From the NCBI RefSeq assembly GCF_008801915.1, contig NZ_VZOV01000001.1, positions 62,001 to 126,000 of the forward strand: a DNA stretch of 64,000 bases, written 5' to 3'. Positions 39,006 through 47,227 of the stretch are shown here, one piece after another. The position numbers and the translations under genes are program-made. How positions within the stretch are numbered: position 1 is the first letter of the stretch; every line of letters begins with the position of its first letter. The DNA comes from Cupriavidus gilardii (GTDB lineage: Bacteria; Pseudomonadota; Gammaproteobacteria; Burkholderiales; Burkholderiaceae). The notes under the pieces were generated by a model. That model ran no database searches. It was not told where the DNA came from and saw only the letters and a list, made by a program, of their open reading frames with translations.

Positions 39006-39688
39006 GCGTGCCGATGTCATCCGCTTCTTCGTCCGCACGGCAGGTGGAGGTCGCCGGCGAGACGCTGTGGCTGCTGCCGGAGCGCGCGCTCTGGTGGCCG
39101 GCCGCCGCGATGCTGCTGGTGGCCGACGTCCATTTCGGCAAGGCTGCCGCCTATCGCGCGCTGGGCCAGCCGGTGCCGGCCGGCACCACGCGCGACAACC
39201 TGGCACGGCTGGCGGATCTGGCGGCGCGCTATCCGGCGCGCGAGCTGGTCTTTCTCGGGGATTTTCTCCATGCCCGCGCGAGCCGCACGCCGGCGGTGCT
39301 GGCGGCCCTCGCGGATTGGCGCCGCGGGCTTCCGTCGACGCTGCGCTGCACGCTGGTACGCGGCAATCACGATGCACGGGCCGGCGATCCGCCGCCCTCG
39401 CTCGATATCACGGTGGTCAGCGAACCGTGGCGGCGCGGACCATTCGCGCTGTGCCACTTGCCGGGAGCGGCGAACGGCGGCTACGAACTGGCCGGGCACC
39501 TGCATCCCGCCTATACGCTGCGCGCCGGCTCCGACTCGGTTCGTCTGCCGTGCTTCGTCTTCGATGCGCATGCCGGCATCCTGCCGGCGTTCGGGGCCTT
39601 TACCGGTCACGCGCCGGTCAGGCGGGCGCCGGACCGGCGCCTCTATGTGATCGGCGACGACCGGGTCTGGGCCGTGCCGGCGCGCTAG
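39002..39688 (+). CDS. pdeM: Ligase-associated DNA damage response endonuclease/phosphoesterase
   Basis: A 228-residue calcineurin-like metallophosphoesterase, last gene of the cluster. Metal ligands are in VADVHFGK (about 40-47), [13 protein letters not shown] and AGHLHPAY, the full set for a two-metal site. Relatives (Pe, PdeM) are manganese-dependent nucleases. The start overlaps the helicase stop (ATGA). Its end is 28 nt from the convergent IclR gene. Confidence 0.93.
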   Translation: MSVPMSSASSSARQVEVAGETLWLLPERALWWPAAAMLLVADVHFGKAAAYRALGQPVPAGTTRDNLARLADLAARYPARELVFLGDFLHARASRTPAVLAALADWRRGLPSTLRCTLVRGNHDARAGDPPPSLDITVVSEPWRRGPFALCHLPGAANGGYELAGHLHPAYTLRAGSDSVRLPCFVFDAHAGILPAFGAFTGHAPVRRAPDRRLYVIGDDRVWAVPAR

Positions 39689-39716
39689 CGCAACGGGTGA
39701 GCCGTCGCGGTCGGCC

Positions 39717-40475
39717 TCATGGATGCCAGGTGGCCGGCGCGTCGATGCGCGGCGCCGGCCGCTGGCTTCCCGCCATCGCATAGGAGAGCCGGTTCGCCGC
39801 CTCCACCACGGTCTTGGCCATCTTCAGCAGCCGGGCCTCCGTCAGCCGGGAGGTCGGACCGGAGATGCAGATCGAGCCGAGCAGCCGCCAGTGCAGCCCG
39901 AACACCGGCGCCGCCACGCTGGACACCTCGGGCTCGCGTTCGCCCATCGAAAGATGAAAGCCCCGCTGTCGGATGGCCTCGTACGGCCGGCCTGACGCCC
40001 CGGAGAAGGCCAGGATCACGCGGCCCGGCGCGCCCTTGTCCAGCGGCAGCGTGGAACCGATCCGCACATGGTGCCGGATGGCCTGCGGCCCTTCGACGCG
40101 CAGCAGGCAGGCCCGTTCGTCGCCCTCCCGCACGTAGAAGGACGCGCTTTCGCCGGTCTTGCGCGACAGTTCGCGCAGTACCGGCTCGACCACTTCCTGC
40201 ACGTTGAACGTGGCCTGATAGCAGGCGCCGAGCCAGCCGGCCGCGCGCCCCAGTCGCCAGTTTCCGTCCTCCTTCTGCACCAGGTAGTTGTGCGCGGCCA
40301 GCGTTCTGGCAAGGCGCAGCACGGTGGTCTTGTGGATTCCGGTGCGCCGGCTGATCTCGGCCAGCGGCAGATCGGCGTCGTTGACGCCAAACGCTTCCAG
40401 CACCATCAACGCCCGCGAGACGGCCGTCACGCCGCCCCGGGCGTCGTCGTCGTCGCGCTCCGCGGAGCCCTTCAT
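39717..40475 (-). CDS. IclR family transcriptional regulator
   Basis: A 252-residue DNA-binding regulator. The N-terminal winged helix-turn-helix (about 14-75) shows VSRALMVLEAF, LAEISRRTGIHKTTVLRLARTL (helix pair split at HKTT) and the wing around RLGRAA. The C-terminal effector-binding domain (about 90-245) has the GAPGRVILAFS and SSVAAPVFG motifs. The ATG at 40475 is chosen for the AGAGGGGA site upstream; an earlier in-frame start exists but lies in the divergent promoter region. It is divergent from the Bug receptor gene at 40575 and most likely controls that catabolic run through the palindromes in the 99-nt gap. Confidence 0.92.
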   Translation of the reverse strand: MKGSAERDDDDARGGVTAVSRALMVLEAFGVNDADLPLAEISRRTGIHKTTVLRLARTLAAHNYLVQKEDGNWRLGRAAGWLGACYQATFNVQEVVEPVLRELSRKTGESASFYVREGDERACLLRVEGPQAIRHHVRIGSTLPLDKGAPGRVILAFSGASGRPYEAIRQRGFHLSMGEREPEVSSVAAPVFGLHWRLLGSICISGPTSRLTEARLLKMAKTVVEAANRLSYAMAGSQRPAPRIDAPATWHP

Positions 40476-40502
40476 CGCGTCCCCTCTGAAATGAAATGCG
40501 TT

Positions 40503-40524
40503 TTGCACAATGCAACGGCATTGT
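40503..40524. promoter_or_regulatory. Overlapping palindromes, candidate IclR operator
   Basis: In the 99-nt gap between iclR-type and Bug genes, TTGCA-CAA-TGCAA (40503-40515) overlaps ACAATGC-AACG-GCATTGT (40507-40524, an 18-nt palindrome). A further half site ACAATGC occurs at 40545-40551. The placement between two divergent genes fits an autoregulated operator. Confidence 0.55.
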
Positions 40525-40574
40525 ATGAGGTGAAACGACGCAACACAATGCATCAAAACCATACGGAGACAACC

Positions 40575-41558
40575 ATGCAAGGGCCCTGCCGCTTACCGAT
40601 CGCCGCCATCTGCCTGGCAACCGCGTTCGTCACTTCCACCGCTGCCGCCGCCGCTCCCGGCTATCCCGCCAAGCCGATCCGGGTCGTCGTGCCGTTTCCC
40701 GCGGGCGGCGGGACCGACATCATTGCCCGCGAGGTCGCGAACCGGGTGGCGCTGTCGACCGGATGGACCTTCGTCGTCGAGAACAAGCCCGGCTCGGGCG
40801 GCAACCTTGGCATCGATGCCGTGGCCAAGGCGGCGGCCGATGGCTACACGATCGGGCTGGGCCAGACCAGCAATCTGGCGATCAACGCCACGCTTTATCC
40901 CCGCCTTCCCTACAAGCCGATGACCGACCTCGCGCCGATTGCGCTGGTGGCCAGCGCGCCGCTGGTGCTGGCGACGTCGACGACCTCGCCCTACAAGACG
41001 CTGGGCGAAGTCATCAGCGCCTCGCGTGCCAAGCCATCGGCAATCAATTTCGCCTCGCCGGGCAACGGCACCGTGGCACATCTCGCCGGCGAGCTGTTCC
41101 AGAAAACGGCTGGCATCGAGCTGACCCATATCCCGTACAAGGGCGCGGCGCAGGCGGTCAACGATCTGATCGGCGGCCAGGTCGACCTGTACATGGCCTC
41201 GGTGCCAAGCCTGCTCGGCCATATCCGCAACGGCAAGCTGCGCGCGCTGGCCGTTACGTCGACCGGCCGCGTCGCGGACCTGCCGCAAGTGCCGACCTTC
41301 GCCGAATCCAACGTGAAAGGCTTCGAGGCCTCGACCTGGTTCGGTTTCGTGGCCCCGGCCGCTACGCCCAAGGACATCGTCGTGCGCCTGAATTCGGAGT
41401 TCAACAAGGCGCTGCAAGCGGCGGAGCTGAAGAAGAAGCTGAACGACCAGGGTGCAACCGTGCTCAGCGGTACGCCCGATCAATTCGGCGCGCTGATCCG
41501 TCAGGACATCGCGCGCTGGGCGGCGGTCGTCAAGGCGTCCGGAATCACGCTGGATTGA
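40575..41558 (+). CDS. Bug family periplasmic solute-binding receptor (TTT-type), first of three
   Basis: Extracytoplasmic receptor of the tripartite tricarboxylate transporter group, binding small carboxylates. 327 residues with a Sec signal peptide of about 26 residues ending near TSTAAAAAPGYP. Family motifs are PFPAGGGTDIIAR, VVENKPGSGG and IPYKGAAQAV. The ATG at 40575 follows CGGAGACAACC. No TctA/TctB membrane genes are adjacent, which is common for the very expanded Bug family of Burkholderiales. It leads the run toward the aldolase and dehydrogenase genes. Confidence 0.93.
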   Translation: MQGPCRLPIAAICLATAFVTSTAAAAAPGYPAKPIRVVVPFPAGGGTDIIAREVANRVALSTGWTFVVENKPGSGGNLGIDAVAKAAADGYTIGLGQTSNLAINATLYPRLPYKPMTDLAPIALVASAPLVLATSTTSPYKTLGEVISASRAKPSAINFASPGNGTVAHLAGELFQKTAGIELTHIPYKGAAQAVNDLIGGQVDLYMASVPSLLGHIRNGKLRALAVTSTGRVADLPQVPTFAESNVKGFEASTWFGFVAPAATPKDIVVRLNSEFNKALQAAELKKKLNDQGATVLSGTPDQFGALIRQDIARWAAVVKASGITLD

Positions 41559-41648
41559 CGTCTCCGGTCATCCCGCCCGCCGTCGCCATTCGATCGATCC
41601 GATTCCATCCGATTTCATCCCACCCTTTCTGCCTCACGGAGTAGCACC

Positions 41649-42332
41649 ATGGCCCTGCCCAACATCCTGAAGTCGTTCGAGCGCGTGTCGCCCGATATCG
41701 TCGCGCGCGCCGCCCGATTTCAACCCGCCATCCTTGCCGACGTCGCGGGTCGCCGCGGTGCGGTGCACGGCCGCATCAAGCCGCTGCGTCCGCAGATGAA
41801 GCTGGCCGGCCCCGCATTTACGGTGGAAGTGCGGCCCGGCGACAACCTGATGATTCACGCGGCGCTGGCACTGGCGCAGCCCGGCGATGTGCTGGTCATC
41901 GACGGGAAGGGCGACCAGACCTCGGCGCTGATGGGCGCGATCATGATGAACGCGGCGCGGCAGCGCGGTCTTGCCGGCGTGGTGATGGATGGCGCAGTGC
42001 GGGACAGCCTCGAGATCGAGGCGCTCGATTTCCCGGTGTTCTCGGTTGGCACCAATCCCAACGGTCCGACCAAGGAAGTGGCCGGCCGCATCGGCCACCC
42101 GGTCTCGATCGGCGGCGTCACCGTGAATCCGGGCGACTTCGTCAGCGGCGACGCCGATGGCCTGGTGGTGGTCGAGCGCGAGAAGATCGAGTCGCTGCTG
42201 CCGCTGGCCGCGCACAAGGAAGAGGCCGAGGCCCGCCGGATTGCGCAGATTCGCGAGGGCAATACCAATGCGCCGTGGCTGGCCGCCGCGCTGGTGACCG
42301 CGGGCGTGCTGAAGGAAGGGGAGGTGCTGTAA
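41649..42332 (+). CDS. RraA family protein, likely 4-hydroxy-4-methyl-2-oxoglutarate/4-carboxy-4-hydroxy-2-oxoadipate aldolase type
   Basis: 227 residues with the RraA/HMG-CHA aldolase fold. The metal and substrate region reads GLAGVVMDGAVRDSLEIEAL, with the Arg-Asp pair of VRD (about residues 118-120), and FSVGTNPNGPTK. Members of the pyruvate aldolase branch keep these residues, while RNase E-binding RraA proteins are shorter (about 160 residues), so an enzyme is favoured. Related proteins also decarboxylate oxaloacetate. GGAG lies upstream of the ATG at 41649. The stop overlaps the next start as TAATG. Confidence 0.85.
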   Translation: MALPNILKSFERVSPDIVARAARFQPAILADVAGRRGAVHGRIKPLRPQMKLAGPAFTVEVRPGDNLMIHAALALAQPGDVLVIDGKGDQTSALMGAIMMNAARQRGLAGVVMDGAVRDSLEIEALDFPVFSVGTNPNGPTKEVAGRIGHPVSIGGVTVNPGDFVSGDADGLVVVEREKIESLLPLAAHKEEAEARRIAQIREGNTNAPWLAAALVTAGVLKEGEVL

Positions 42333-43261
42333 TGACCCGCTCCGTCATTCTGGTCACCGCCGCCGATCTCGCGCAGCCGGCGCTGGACCTGCTGCGCGAC
42401 TACGACGTCGTGTTCGCCGGCAAGGCGCCGCAGCCCGACGATCTCGTGGCGCTGGCCCGGCAGATCAATCCGGCCGGCATCATCGTCCGCTACGGCAAGG
42501 TGGGGGCCGACATCATGGACGCCGCCCCGGCGCTGAAGGTCATTTCCAAGCATGGCAGCGGCATCGATGTGATCGACCAGGCGGCAGCCGCCAAGCGCGG
42601 GATCGCGGTGAAGGCCGCGGTCGGCGCGAACGCGGCGGCCGTCGCCGAACATGCCTGGGCGCTGATCCTTGCCTGTGCCAAGTCCGTACCGCAACTGCAT
42701 GACAGGATGCGGGCCGGGCACTGGGACAAGGCCACCCACAAGACGATCGAGCTGTCCGGCCGCACGCTGGGTATCGTCGGCCTCGGCGAGATTGGCCGCC
42801 GCGTGGCGGTCATCGGGCAGGCAATGGGCATGCGCGTGCTCGCCTTCGATCCCTTTGCCCGCGCGGTGCCGGAGGGCGTCGAACTGGTGGAACTGCCGGT
42901 GCTCTATCGCAACGCCGACGTGGTGTCGCTGCATTGCCCGCTGACGGACGAGAACCGCCGGATGCTCGATCGCGGAACGCTGGCCACCTTCAAGGATGGC
43001 GCGATCCTCGTCAACACGGCGCGCGGCGGATTGATCGACGAGGCGGCGCTGGTCGAGGCGATGGCGGCCGGCAAGCTGTATGCGGCCGGGCTCGACAGCT
43101 TCGAAACAGAACCGTTGCCGTCATCTCATCCGTTCCGCGACGTGCCGCAACTGATTCTGTCGCCGCACATCGGCGGGGTCAGCGATGCCGCCTACGTGAA
43201 GATGGGCATCGGTGCCGTGCGCAACGTACTGGACGTGCTGGAGGCCACGGTCGCCACCTGA
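42332..43261 (+). CDS. D-isomer specific 2-hydroxyacid dehydrogenase
   Basis: A 309-residue NAD-dependent dehydrogenase of the phosphoglycerate dehydrogenase/glyoxylate reductase superfamily. The Rossmann motif is GIVGLGEIGRRVA (about 146-158). The catalytic Arg lies in NTARGGLIDE (about 227-236), Glu in DSFETEPLP, and His in LSPHIGG. It lacks the ACT domain of SerA, so a catabolic 2-hydroxyacid substrate is likelier than serine synthesis. Its start overlaps the aldolase stop (TAATG), so the two are coupled and probably act in one pathway. Confidence 0.92.
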   Translation: MTRSVILVTAADLAQPALDLLRDYDVVFAGKAPQPDDLVALARQINPAGIIVRYGKVGADIMDAAPALKVISKHGSGIDVIDQAAAAKRGIAVKAAVGANAAAVAEHAWALILACAKSVPQLHDRMRAGHWDKATHKTIELSGRTLGIVGLGEIGRRVAVIGQAMGMRVLAFDPFARAVPEGVELVELPVLYRNADVVSLHCPLTDENRRMLDRGTLATFKDGAILVNTARGGLIDEAALVEAMAAGKLYAAGLDSFETEPLPSSHPFRDVPQLILSPHIGGVSDAAYVKMGIGAVRNVLDVLEATVAT

Positions 43262-43345
43262 GGACTTCCTGCTGCTGGCGCCGCCATCGCGCCGCGCCAG
43301 CCGCGACACAAGATCGCCGCGGCCAACCGCGTTATGGAGACAACT

Positions 43346-44338
43346 GTGAAAACCACTTACCGCCTGGCTGCCGCCGCAGCCGCTATCGGCCGCACCATGC
43401 TGCTGGCCACGACCCTGACCAGCGCCGGCGCTGCGCTTGCAGCCTATCCCGACAAGCCCGTCCGCATCATCGTGCCCAACCCGCCCGGTGGAGCGGTCGA
43501 CGTCGTGACGCGCAAGGTGGCGCAGCAACTGTCGGTCCAACTCGGCCAGAGCTTCGTCGTCGAGAACAAGCCCGGCGCTTCGGGCACCATCGGCACCGGC
43601 ACGGTCGTCAATGCGCCGGCCGACGGCTATACGCTGCTCGCCAACGACAATTCGTACACGACGCTGCCCTACGTGTTCCGCAAGCTGAATTGGGATCATC
43701 AGTCCGCGCTGGTGCCGATCGCACCGTTTGCGTTCTCTCCGGTGGTGCTTGGCGTCAAGGCGGATTCCCGCTTCAAGGACCTGGCCGCGCTGGTCGCCCA
43801 CGCGCGGGCGCACCCGGATACCGTGACGTTCGGCTCCGGTGGGGCCGGCAGCGCGCCGCACTTCGCGACCGAGGCGTTCCAGCAGGCCGCCGGCATCCAG
43901 CTGAGGCATGTACCGTACAAGGGCGCCGGAGACGCCATGGTCGGGCTGTTGTCGGGCAACATCGACGTGCTGGTGCTGTCGACGCCCAGCGTGCTGTCGC
44001 AGGTCAAGGGCAAGCAGATCCGCCTGCTCGCGATCAGCGGCAAGCAGCGGGCGGCAGCGCTGCCCGATGTGCCGACCTTCGCCGAGGGCGGCGTGCCGGG
44101 CTTCAGCCAGTTCAACTGGTCGGGGCTGGCCGCGCCGAAGGGGACGCCGCCCGAAGTCGTGCAGACGCTGCAGAAGGCAGTCCACCAGGCGCTCAGCACG
44201 CCGGACATCAAGGCGTTTCTCGCCAATATGGGTTCTCAGCCAGGCAATCTCGACACCGCCGGCTTTGCCAGCCTGATCCAGCGCGAGACCGCGCAATGGG
44301 CGACGGTGGCGCAGCGTGCCAACATCGAGAAGCAATGA
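43346..44338 (+). CDS. Bug family periplasmic solute-binding receptor, second of three
   Basis: 330 residues, with a signal peptide of about 33 residues ending in GAALAAYPDKP. Motifs are NPPGGAVDVVTRK, VVENKPGASG and VPYKGAGDAM. I chose the GTG at 43346 because GGAGACAACT precedes it exactly as CGGAGACAACC precedes the first receptor gene. An ATG four codons earlier falls inside that ribosome binding site. 84 nt separate it from the dehydrogenase. Confidence 0.92.
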   Translation: MKTTYRLAAAAAAIGRTMLLATTLTSAGAALAAYPDKPVRIIVPNPPGGAVDVVTRKVAQQLSVQLGQSFVVENKPGASGTIGTGTVVNAPADGYTLLANDNSYTTLPYVFRKLNWDHQSALVPIAPFAFSPVVLGVKADSRFKDLAALVAHARAHPDTVTFGSGGAGSAPHFATEAFQQAAGIQLRHVPYKGAGDAMVGLLSGNIDVLVLSTPSVLSQVKGKQIRLLAISGKQRAAALPDVPTFAEGGVPGFSQFNWSGLAAPKGTPPEVVQTLQKAVHQALSTPDIKAFLANMGSQPGNLDTAGFASLIQRETAQWATVAQRANIEKQ

Positions 44339-44375
44339 GCCGGCGCGGGCCGACGGATAACAGGGAGCCGAACCG

Positions 44376-45311
44376 ATGCTGTTACTGACCCAACCTGCGC
44401 TGCGCGATGCCGAAGTCTTCACGTCGCTTCCCGATGCCCTGCGATGCCGGGGCGTTGTCTCCGATTGGGCGCGCGCCAATCGCGGCGGCGCCGCGATCGA
44501 CGCCTTCCTCGAAGGGCCGGTTTGGGCCAACGGCTGCCTGTGGGTCACCGACATCCCGTTCGGCCGGATCTTCCGGATTTCGCCACGGGGCGATTGGGAA
44601 CTGGTCGCGCAGTACGACGGCGAACCGAACGGCATGAAGTGGCTCGGTGGCGATGCGTTCCTGATCACCGACTACCGCAACGGGCTGATGCTGCTCGATG
44701 CCCGCTCGGGCACCGTGCGGCCGTGGCTGGAGCGGCGCAACAGCGAGCGCTTCCGCGGCGTCAACGACCTGACCTTCGACTCGCGCGGCAATCTGTACTT
44801 TACCGACCAGGGGCAGACCGGCATGCACGATCCGACCGGCCGCGTCTATCGGCTGGCGCCGGACGGCAAACTCGACGTGCTGATCTCCAACGCGCCGAGC
44901 CCGAATGGACTGGTGCTGTCGGCGGACGAAACCGTGCTGTTTGTCGCCATGACGCGGGGCAACTGCGTCTGGCGCGTTCCGCTGCAGGCCGACGGTTCGG
45001 TCAGCAAGGTCGGCCAGTTCTTCGCGAGCTACGGGCCCAGCGGCCCGGATGGCCTGGTCATGCGTGCCGACGGTCATCTGCTCGTCGCCAATCCCGGCTT
45101 GGGCTATCTGTGGGTGCTGAACCCGCGCGCCGAGCCGGTAGAGGTGATCCGCAGCCCCGCCGGGACATCGCTGACCAATGCCTGCTTCGGCGGCGACGAT
45201 GGCAGCACGCTGTTCATGACCGAATCGACCTCCAGCTCGATCCTGCGGATCGAAATGCCGCAGGGCGGCGCGCCGGTGCATGGCGCGGGGAGCGGCCGGT
45301 ATGGCAGGTGA
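44376..45311 (+). CDS. SMP-30/gluconolactonase family lactonase
   Basis: A 311-residue six-bladed beta-propeller hydrolase of lactones. Visible features are the blade repeats with FLEGPVW (metal-binding Glu, about residue 46), GVNDLTFDSRGNLYFTDQG (split around Asn128), SPNGLVLSADETVLFV and GPDGLVMRADG (Asp at the metal site). Substrate is probably an aldono- or other hydroxy-acid lactone. The ATG at 44376 follows GGGAG. The stop overlaps the following amidohydrolase by 11 nt, so both are co-translated. Confidence 0.9.
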   Translation: MLLLTQPALRDAEVFTSLPDALRCRGVVSDWARANRGGAAIDAFLEGPVWANGCLWVTDIPFGRIFRISPRGDWELVAQYDGEPNGMKWLGGDAFLITDYRNGLMLLDARSGTVRPWLERRNSERFRGVNDLTFDSRGNLYFTDQGQTGMHDPTGRVYRLAPDGKLDVLISNAPSPNGLVLSADETVLFVAMTRGNCVWRVPLQADGSVSKVGQFFASYGPSGPDGLVMRADGHLLVANPGLGYLWVLNPRAEPVEVIRSPAGTSLTNACFGGDDGSTLFMTESTSSSILRIEMPQGGAPVHGAGSGRYGR

Positions 45312-46140
45312 GGGCGCCGCGTTGGCGCACGCTTGCGATTGCCACATGCACGTCTACGACCGTCGCTACCCGGTCGCCGCCGGTGCGACGCTGCGGCCGC
45401 CGGACGCCACCGTGGCGGCGTATCGGATCGTGCAGCGGGCACAGGGTACGACGCGGACGGTCGTCGTGACACCGTCGACCTACGGCAGCGACAACCGCTG
45501 CACGCTGGATGCAATTGCGCAATTGGGCGCGGAAGCCCGCGGCGTGGCCGTCGTCGGCGCGGACGTGGCCGATGCCGAGCTGGATCGGCTGCATCGAGGC
45601 GGCATCCGTGGGATCCGTTTCAACCTGACGATGCCGGGGCCGGTCGATGCCGGTGCGTTGCCGGCGCTGGCCGCGCGCATCGCGCCCTTGGGCTGGCACG
45701 TGCAGCTCAATCTGCCGGCGGGGTGGCTGCCCGATATGGCCACGACGCTGCGGCGGCTGCCGGTGCCGATGGTGTTCGATCACTACGGCCATTTGCCGTT
45801 CGGCACCGCGGAGGCCGAGCGCGGCTACGGCGTGATTGCCGATCTGGTCCAGGCCGGCAAGGCATGGGTCAAGCTGTCGGCCCCCTATATCGAGTCGCGC
45901 GATGGTCCACCGCACTATCGCGACGTCGCCGAACTGGCATCGAGGTACATCGCGCTGGCGCCGCAGCGCATGGTCTGGGGCTCGGACTGGCCACACCCGA
46001 CGCTGCGCGCGGCCGGTGCCGCGCCGATCGACGATGCGGCGATGCTGGCGCTGTTTCGAGACTGGTGCGGCAACGAGGCCGTCTGCCGGCAGATTCTGGC
46101 CGACAACCCGCGAGAGCTATACGGCTTCGGTCGATCGTGA
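45301..46140 (+). CDS. Amidohydrolase, 2-pyrone-4,6-dicarboxylate lactonase-like (COG3618 type)
   Basis: A 279-residue TIM-barrel metal-dependent hydrolase. It has the N-terminal CDCHMHVYD (HxH) motif, VFDHYGHLPFG with a ligand His in the middle, and the C-terminal VWGSDWPHP with the catalytic Asp. These match the family of PDC lactonase LigI and sugar lactone hydrolases. The pairing with an SMP-30 lactonase suggests successive opening of lactones, or two related lactones. The ATG at 45301 lies inside the end of the preceding gene, with GGGAG about 9 nt upstream. Confidence 0.88.
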   Translation: MAGEGAALAHACDCHMHVYDRRYPVAAGATLRPPDATVAAYRIVQRAQGTTRTVVVTPSTYGSDNRCTLDAIAQLGAEARGVAVVGADVADAELDRLHRGGIRGIRFNLTMPGPVDAGALPALAARIAPLGWHVQLNLPAGWLPDMATTLRRLPVPMVFDHYGHLPFGTAEAERGYGVIADLVQAGKAWVKLSAPYIESRDGPPHYRDVAELASRYIALAPQRMVWGSDWPHPTLRAAGAAPIDDAAMLALFRDWCGNEAVCRQILADNPRELYGFGRS

Positions 46141-46189
46141 AGAACATCAAGACATCAACAACATGAACAAGACAGAACAGGAGACCCTT

Positions 46190-47191
46190 ATGGAAGGGAA
46201 CCGCGGCATCCGCCGGCACCTTTGCTCGTCGCTGGCCTTCGCGATGCTAGCCGCATCCATCGGCGCACCGCTGTCGGCCTCGGCGCAATCCGACTGGCCG
46301 AGCAGGCCGATTACCTATGTCGTTCCCTATCCGGCCGGCGGGACCACCGACATCATCGCGCGGCTGGTTGCGCAGAAGCTCGGCAAGGCGTTGCAGACCA
46401 CCGTCGTCGTCGAGAACAAGCCGGGTGCCACCGGGGCCATCGGCTCGGCCTTCGTTGCGCGGGCACAGCCCGATGGCTATACGCTGCTCGGCGCATCGAC
46501 CGCGTCCCATGCCATCGGGCCCGCATTGAACCCACGGCCAACGTACGATGCCGTCAAGGGATTCACGCCGATCGCTCTGGTGGGCACGATTCCGAGCGTG
46601 CTGGTGGTCGGGGCCGACAGCCCGTATCGCGATGTCGCCAGCCTGCTTGCCGCCGCGCGCAAGCAGCCGGGCAAACTGAGCTATGCCTCCGGCGGTACCG
46701 GCACGATCCTGCAGATGTCGGCCGAGCTGCTGAAGGAGCAGCAGAAGCTGAACATGACCCACGTGCCGTACAAGGGCGATATTCCGGCGATCCAGGACGT
46801 GATGGCTGGGCATGTCGACTTCATGTTCGCACCGACGGCGCCCATTCTGCCGCTGGTGCAGTCCGGCAAGCTGCGGGCCCTGGCCGTGGCGACCAAGGCG
46901 CGCGTCGCCAACCTGCCCGCGGTGCCGACCATGGCCGAGGCCGGCGTGCCCGACTTCGAGGCGGAGCATTGGCAGGGAATCTTCGCGCCGGCGGGGACGC
47001 CGTCCGCGGTGGTGCTGCGGCTGAACACCGAGATCAACCGTGCGCTGAAGGACCCGGAGGTCGTGGCGCAACTGGATCGGCTCGGCATCAACGTAGTGGG
47101 CGGCACGCCGCAGCGGCTTGCCGACTTCCAGAAGGCGGACATCGAGAAGTGGAGCCGGGTCGGGAAGGCGGCTGGCGTTGTTCTGGAATGA
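46190..47191 (+). CDS. Bug family periplasmic solute-binding receptor, third of three
   Basis: 333 residues with an extended signal peptide ending at ASAQSDWP (about residue 34). Motifs are PYPAGGTTDIIAR, VVENKPGATG and VPYKGDIPAI. The ATG at 46190 is chosen for AGGAGA 8 nt upstream; an ATG at 46163 is also in frame. It ends the plus-strand catabolic run and converges on the efflux operon with a 36-nt gap. Confidence 0.92.
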   Translation: MEGNRGIRRHLCSSLAFAMLAASIGAPLSASAQSDWPSRPITYVVPYPAGGTTDIIARLVAQKLGKALQTTVVVENKPGATGAIGSAFVARAQPDGYTLLGASTASHAIGPALNPRPTYDAVKGFTPIALVGTIPSVLVVGADSPYRDVASLLAAARKQPGKLSYASGGTGTILQMSAELLKEQQKLNMTHVPYKGDIPAIQDVMAGHVDFMFAPTAPILPLVQSGKLRALAVATKARVANLPAVPTMAEAGVPDFEAEHWQGIFAPAGTPSAVVLRLNTEINRALKDPEVVAQLDRLGINVVGGTPQRLADFQKADIEKWSRVGKAAGVVLE

Positions 47192-47227
47192 GGTCGGACC
47201 AGCGATCAATCGACCCCGGATCGACCC

